Shown here: piece after piece, positions 1 to 2,545 of the stretch
Layout: each line of letters begins with the position of its first letter
Numbering within the stretch: position 1 is the first letter of the stretch
NCBI GenBank assembly: GCA_007125435.1
Contig: SLDF01000068.1
Span: 1 to 5,493 of the forward strand
Reading direction: 5' to 3'
Length of the DNA stretch: 5,493 nucleotides
From: Saprospiraceae bacterium
Lineage (GTDB): Bacteria; Bacteroidota; Bacteroidia; Chitinophagales; Saprospiraceae
Made by a program: the position numbers and the translations under genes
The notes under the pieces: generated by a model
Told to the model about the DNA's origin: nothing
Databases searched by the model: none
What the model saw: only the letters and a program-made list of their open reading frames with translations

Positions 1-22
1 CAAAAAAGTTAGCTCTTTTTTG
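1..22 (-). terminator. Possible terminator-like hairpin after the acyltransferase-like gene
   Basis: A perfect inverted repeat, CAAAAAAG and CTTTTTTG, has 8-bp arms around a 6-nt loop. On the minus strand it lies 49 nt past the stop codon of the 72-989 gene and ends in a run of six T, as an intrinsic terminator would. The stem has only one G-C pair at each end, so it would be weak. By symmetry it could also serve a gene entering from the left edge. A chance A/T palindrome is possible. Confidence 0.3.
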
Positions 23-71
23 TCAGTTTTATGAACTCTTAAAATTCGGGATAAAGCACTATCTAAAAAAG

Positions 72-989
72 TTATTTTGTCTTTTGTTCGTCAATGTCAA
101 TAAACACTTGAAGATCTGCATTGATTTTGCCCATGATTTTTTTGAATGGTTTCATGAAAGAAACTTTGTAATCAATATCCCTTCTAAAGACAACATTCAA
201 ATCGAAGTAAGCTTTTTCGAACATGAACTCCTCCAGGAAAAACTGGCTGTTTTTGTCTGTAGGGTCATAAGGTCGACTACCTGAGACTATAGTCTTATAT
301 TGACAATAGTCAAAATAATATCCCAAAATATACCAGGTGAGGGCATGTTTAGCTCCATATGTGAGATGCTCATTGTCGATAATCAGCTGAGTCAGGTGAA
401 CCTCAGTCTTATCATAGACATTGCACCTACAAAAACCAATAAGTTCATCTTTGAGGAATATGCCAAAGTAATGGATGATATCATCAAACTTTTGGTCTTT
501 AGTGATGATGTCAATGAACTGTTCTTCACTGTGATATGGTATGATATCATCAAAATTTAAATGCTGTGCATTGTGCTTCTGTAAAATATTGAATCCTTTC
601 TTTGCGATTTGTAAGGCATCGACTTTTTTAACTGTAAAATTATTGAAACCTTTATCGAGAAGACCTTTTGTGGAAGTGCTTAGTTCGTCATAATGCGCGC
701 CTATGCTCTTCACAACTATGTACCAGTCTTTTTTTGTGTTGATTTTTTTGTTTTTTCTGGCAGGCCAGCGAATGACACCACCCTTGAGCACATTGATAAT
801 GTTAAGCGCTTCTCTTTTGGTTAGGTTTATGGATTTATAAAACGGAGCAAGAGGCTGAACAAGTTGCTGCCGATTGGTGTAGAGTATTCCGTTGTATTCG
901 TAGAAAGATATGTTTTGTGTTTTACACCAATCTGATAACCTCTCTTTTCTGACGCCTGGTTCTTCAATAAATTCTAATTTCATATACAT
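72..989 (-). CDS. Hypothetical protein, probable GNAT/FemAB-like acyltransferase fold
   Basis: A complete 305-residue protein with no signal peptide or membrane segment, so probably cytoplasmic. The start is the ATG at 987-989; a second in-frame ATG two codons on (981-983) is equally possible, and neither has a Shine-Dalgarno site, as is usual in Bacteroidota. The arrangement resembles a poorly described family of acyltransferase-like proteins found near exopolysaccharide genes: an N-terminal part with 'YNGILY' (about 32-37) and 'VIRWPA' (72-77), then 'WYIVVKSI' (89-96), a basic helix-rich stretch (about 105-135), a core beta region 'YFGIFLKDELIGFCRC' (174-189), and a C-terminal 'SGSRPYDPTDKNSQFFLEEF' (236-255) followed by 'FEKAYFDLNVVFRR' (257-270). 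In that family the last part resembles the end of a GNAT domain. The assignment is from memory of the pattern, not a search. No classical acetyl-CoA loop (RxxGxG/A) is evident, so activity is uncertain. It stands alone here, transcribed away from the large surface-protein gene. Confidence 0.85.
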   Translation of the reverse strand: MYMKLEFIEEPGVRKERLSDWCKTQNISFYEYNGILYTNRQQLVQPLAPFYKSINLTKREALNIINVLKGGVIRWPARKNKKINTKKDWYIVVKSIGAHYDELSTSTKGLLDKGFNNFTVKKVDALQIAKKGFNILQKHNAQHLNFDDIIPYHSEEQFIDIITKDQKFDDIIHYFGIFLKDELIGFCRCNVYDKTEVHLTQLIIDNEHLTYGAKHALTWYILGYYFDYCQYKTIVSGSRPYDPTDKNSQFFLEEFMFEKAYFDLNVVFRRDIDYKVSFMKPFKKIMGKINADLQVFIDIDEQKTK

Positions 990-997
990 TGGTGATC

Positions 998-1015
998 ATT
1001 GTAATTATTTACAAT
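998..1015 (-). promoter_or_regulatory. Operator-like inverted repeat before the 72-989 gene
   Basis: ATTGTAA and TTACAAT are perfect 7-bp arms around the 4-nt spacer TTAT. The repeat sits 9 nt upstream of the chosen start codon of the minus-strand gene, where a dimeric repressor or a 5' leader hairpin could act. It is AT-rich, so chance is a real alternative. No matching promoter boxes were found next to it. Confidence 0.3.
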
Positions 1016-1251
1016 ACTCAACAAAAATGATGCTAGAGTTGACGCTTACTGCGCTGACATTCAATGATTTCTAATAATATAATGCCTGGGGTATCAATAT
1101 GAAAAAAATATACAATGTATATATGTGTGTCAATCAATCAGCTCAAATGAATAGCATAAAAACATATAATTGACATAAAAATATAATATTCTTGAGGATT
1201 AATTTTGAGTTGAGGAATTTCATCCGATTACAATTTTGGTCTAGCAGTATT

Positions 1252-1284
1252 ATATGAGCGGCTGACCAATGGGAAGCAATAACA
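1252..1284. repeat. Left copy of a 33-bp direct repeat (partner at 1752-1784)
   Basis: This begins ATATGAG and continues GGCTGAC, AATGG, AAGCA and AACA. Hand alignment with 1752-1784 gives 28 matches in 33 with no gaps. The copies are exactly 500 bp apart and enclose the stem-loop repeat cluster. Part of the motif (TGAC.AATGG) is shared with the 15-bp tandem repeat at 1353-1412, so all may derive from one repeat family. It could be a remnant of element ends or part of a larger dispersed repeat. Confidence 0.6.
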
Positions 1285-1318
1285 AGCAAGTAGGTGCTAT
1301 CCTAATTTGTTCGAAGCA

Positions 1319-1345
1319 ATCGGGTTGACTTGACGTCGAGCCGAT
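1319..1345. repeat. Module 1 stem-loop, 11-bp stem
   Basis: Arms ATCGGGTTGAC (1319-1329) and GTCGAGCCGAT (1335-1345) flank a 5-nt loop. Nine Watson-Crick pairs, one T-G wobble and one G-G mismatch form. It is the counterpart of 1419-1445, with identical arm and loop lengths and an offset of exactly 100 nt. Confidence 0.55.
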
Positions 1346-1352
1346 AAAGAGG

Positions 1353-1412
1353 ATGACTGAATGGTGCATGACCGAATGGTGCATGACTGAGCGGTGCATG
1401 ACTGAGTGGTGC
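1353..1412. repeat. 15-bp tandem repeat, four units
   Basis: Four head-to-tail units start at 1353, 1368, 1383 and 1398, with the consensus ATGACTGAATGGTGC. Unit 2 has C at position 6, unit 3 changes AAT to AGC-type sequence at positions 9-10, and unit 4 has G at position 9. The array lies between module 1 and module 2 of the stem-loop cluster. Its length is a multiple of three, so it reads as a repeated Met-Thr-Glu-Trp-Cys, but I see no sign that it is translated. Confidence 0.85.
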
Positions 1413-1418
1413 GAAGCA

Positions 1419-1445
1419 ATCAGATTGACTAAATGTCAATCTGAT
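1419..1445. repeat. Module 2 stem-loop, perfect 11-bp stem
   Basis: Arms ATCAGATTGAC (1419-1429) and GTCAATCTGAT (1435-1445) are perfect reverse complements around the loop TAAAT. Compared with the stem at 1319-1345, the fourth pair changed from G-C to A-T on both sides, the sixth position changed from a G-G mismatch to A-T, and the T-G wobble became T-A. Confidence 0.65.
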
Positions 1446-1455
1446 AACGAAGGAA

Positions 1456-1475
1456 CTGAGCCGCCTCTGGCTCAG
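1456..1475. repeat. GC-rich hairpin of module 2
   Basis: CTGAGCC (1456-1462) pairs with GGCTCAG (1469-1475) across the loop GCCTCT. The stem is perfect over 7 bp. No T-run follows on either side, so a simple intrinsic terminator is unlikely. Confidence 0.65.
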
Positions 1476-1520
1476 CTTCTCCCAATCATCATCAAAAACG
1501 TCAATCTGATAATGAAGGAA

Positions 1521-1540
1521 CCGAGCCGCCTCTGGCTCGG
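1521..1540. repeat. GC-rich hairpin of module 3, compensatory variant
   Basis: CCGAGCC (1521-1527) pairs with GGCTCGG (1534-1540) across the same loop, GCCTCT, as in the hairpin at 1456-1475. The second stem pair is C-G here and T-A there: both sides changed together and pairing is kept. No T-run follows. Confidence 0.65.
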
Positions 1541-1587
1541 CATCACTATATCTGAATAAAATCGCTATAATGAGTAAGCTAGTAAAT

Positions 1588-1618
1588 GATAATAAAACAT
1601 AGCCGCCCCCGACTCAGC
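1588..1618. repeat. Degenerate fourth copy of the module end
   Basis: TGATAA is followed by AGCCGCC, CCC, GACTCAGC, matching the region 1443-1476 (TGATAA, AGCCGCC, TCT, GGCTCAGC). Over the last 18 nt, 15 match. The stem is no longer complementary here, so this looks like a decayed copy. Confidence 0.4.
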
Positions 1619-1751
1619 GTCGACTTACCTTGTAAAAAATCACCTCAGCAGCACAATCGCATCTCCAATAAAACTTGGAAGAAAACAAATACCTTCAAGC
1701 AACCGACGACAGACAACTGACAACTGATTAACTGCGTGAGGGATAGAAGCG

Positions 1752-1784
1752 ATATGAGTGGCTGACGAATGGCAAGCAGGAACA
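1752..1784. repeat. Right copy of the 33-bp direct repeat
   Basis: Partner of 1252-1284, with 28 of 33 positions the same and in the same orientation. It is followed by a GC-rich stretch (1785-1915) that the left copy does not have, so any homology ends near 1784. Confidence 0.6.
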
Positions 1785-1824
1785 GCTGGGCTGGGGCGAC
1801 CATCGGAAGCCACAGACCAGCTAG

Positions 1825-1915
1825 TGACTGCCTATGAGACAGTCAGGAATACAAGCGGATAGCCCGACCCGAAGCCGGCGGTGAGCTTGTCGATCCAGCG
1901 GCGTAGGGACACGCC
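1825..1915. repeat. GC-rich block of short hairpins, likely dispersed intergenic repeat
   Basis: Several small inverted repeats lie together: TGACTG/CAGTCA (1825-1845, 9-nt loop), ACAAGC/GCTTGT (1851-1890, enclosing a GC-rich interior) and GGCGT/ACGCC (1900-1915, loop AGGGAC). The string GCGGATAGCCCGACCC resembles sequence I remember as recurring between genes in Bacteroidota, which suggests a dispersed repeat; that is recollection, not a search. No gene is evident. Confidence 0.4.
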
Positions 1916-2110
1916 ATAAGTCAAATAGAAAATAAATCCAATGGAATAAATAAATGTATACCGCATGGTGATGTAAGTTGAAAGAACCGCCTTGTGACGA
2001 TATATCCCACTTAACTTTAAGTGATCAGGAGTGGTTTTTATTATGTTTTGGGGCACTTGGTGCCATATTATTTTTCATTCTAACACATTTGTAGTATTTT
2101 CACGCACTAT

Positions 2111-2135
2111 TTATGATCATAATTAATTCTCGAGA
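2111..2135. promoter_or_regulatory. Two adjacent palindromes upstream of the large gene
   Basis: TTATGATCATAA (2111-2122) is a perfect 12-bp palindrome, and TCTCGAGA (2128-2135) is a perfect 8-bp one. They lie about 270-300 bp before the start at 2408. They could be binding sites for dimeric regulators, but AT-rich DNA gives such sites by chance. Confidence 0.2.
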
Positions 2136-2407
2136 TTAAATCGATCATATTTAAAATGGATCCAAGACAAACTTTTGTTGCCTTAAATGAATATTGTTTG
2201 ATATTATTTTTTCTCATCAGGCTTAGAACGAAAGCAGGGTGATGGCTAAAAGTGGTAACAATTATATAGGTAGCCAAAAATCTTCACACGATGGCTAAAG
2301 TTGACAAAACCAGCATACCCCCACGCACAAACACTCAAACAGAAAAGGCAAACTAAACGTAATAAAAGGACAATAGAGACAATTTGAATTAAAGAACTAC
2401 ATACGGT

Positions 2408-2545
2408 ATGTGTATTAAAAACTTTTCACCTTATCCAATGGTAAGGGTTTCAAGAGGCAGTTCTTCGTTAGGACAACTGCCTTTGATAGGGTGTTTTTTT
2501 CTTTTTGTGTTTTTCATAGGTATGAGTACGGGGCAGTTGATGGCT
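2408..2545 (+). other. Signal peptide of the large surface protein
   Basis: A basic N-region (Lys4, Arg13, Arg16) is followed by the hydrophobic core 'LPLIGCFFLFVFFIGM' (24-39) and a probable cleavage motif 'LMA' before Gln47, typical of Sec signal peptides ending in 'AQ' in Bacteroidota. The N-region is long if translation begins at 2408; beginning at Met11 gives a more usual length of about 36. No lipobox cysteine follows the cleavage site. Confidence 0.75.

Larger units (their letters stand above)
1311..1540. repeat. Cluster of diverged stem-loop repeat modules, possibly structured RNA
   Basis: Three related modules follow one another. Module 1 starts near 1312 with CGAAGCAATCGGGTTGACT; module 2 starts at 1412 with CGAAGCAATCAGATTGACT; module 3 (about 1483-1540) keeps only the right half well. 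The right halves (from 1335, 1435 and 1500) share GTC, GATAA and GGA blocks. Modules 2 and 3 end in a GC-rich hairpin; in module 1 that position is occupied by the 15-bp tandem repeats. The 41-nt segments 1435-1475 and 1500-1540 differ at only three positions. Copies differ in ways that keep helices paired, which suggests selection on structure. It may be a dispersed intergenic repeat, a miniature mobile element or a non-coding RNA; the family is not one I recognise. Confidence 0.6.
990..2407. other. Divergent intergenic region with repeats and no convincing gene
   Basis: About 1.4 kb separates the two divergent genes. Parts 990-1250 and 1930-2407 are AT-rich with no recognisable gene; both promoters should lie here, but I could not find a Bacteroidota-type TTTG/TAnnTTTG pair with correct spacing. 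The middle, about 1250-1920, is richer in G+C and full of short diverged repeats and stem-loops, annotated separately. A short near-tandem 'GACAACT' pair lies at 1712-1725. A 10-bp direct repeat, GATGGCTAAA, occurs at 2241 and 2290. The short ORFs in this region have no protein-like features I recognise. Confidence 0.7.

Noticed and set aside
84..560. Plus-strand ORFs of 66 and 86 codons within 84-560
   Set aside because: They lie opposite the 305-residue minus-strand gene, which has coherent protein features over its whole length.
1435..1540. CRISPR array
   Set aside because: Only two close 41-nt copies with a 24-nt gap, followed by a degenerate remnant. The copies vary in a compensatory way and no cas gene is present.
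1456..1540. Intrinsic terminators
   Set aside because: The hairpins are GC-rich, but no T-run follows on either strand, and they are far from both gene ends, in a divergent intergenic region.
1353..1559. Plus-strand 68-codon ORF reading MTEWC repeats
   Set aside because: It is produced by the 15-bp tandem repeat and then runs through the stem-loop modules, whose changes preserve base pairing rather than codons. No ribosome-binding signal or protein similarity is apparent.
1832..2056. Minus-strand 74-codon ORF ending in 'GSGYPLVFLTVS'
   Set aside because: Its C-terminal third is the GC-rich hairpin block read as protein and the rest is AT-rich DNA. It looks like a chance frame through a repeat.
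2301..2306. TTGACA as a -35 promoter box for the large gene
   Set aside because: No TATAAT-like box follows at 16-18 nt, and Bacteroidota promoters normally use a different consensus.
990..2407. tRNA, rRNA or riboswitch
   Set aside because: No cloverleaf, conserved rRNA segment or known riboswitch core was recognised on reading both strands.
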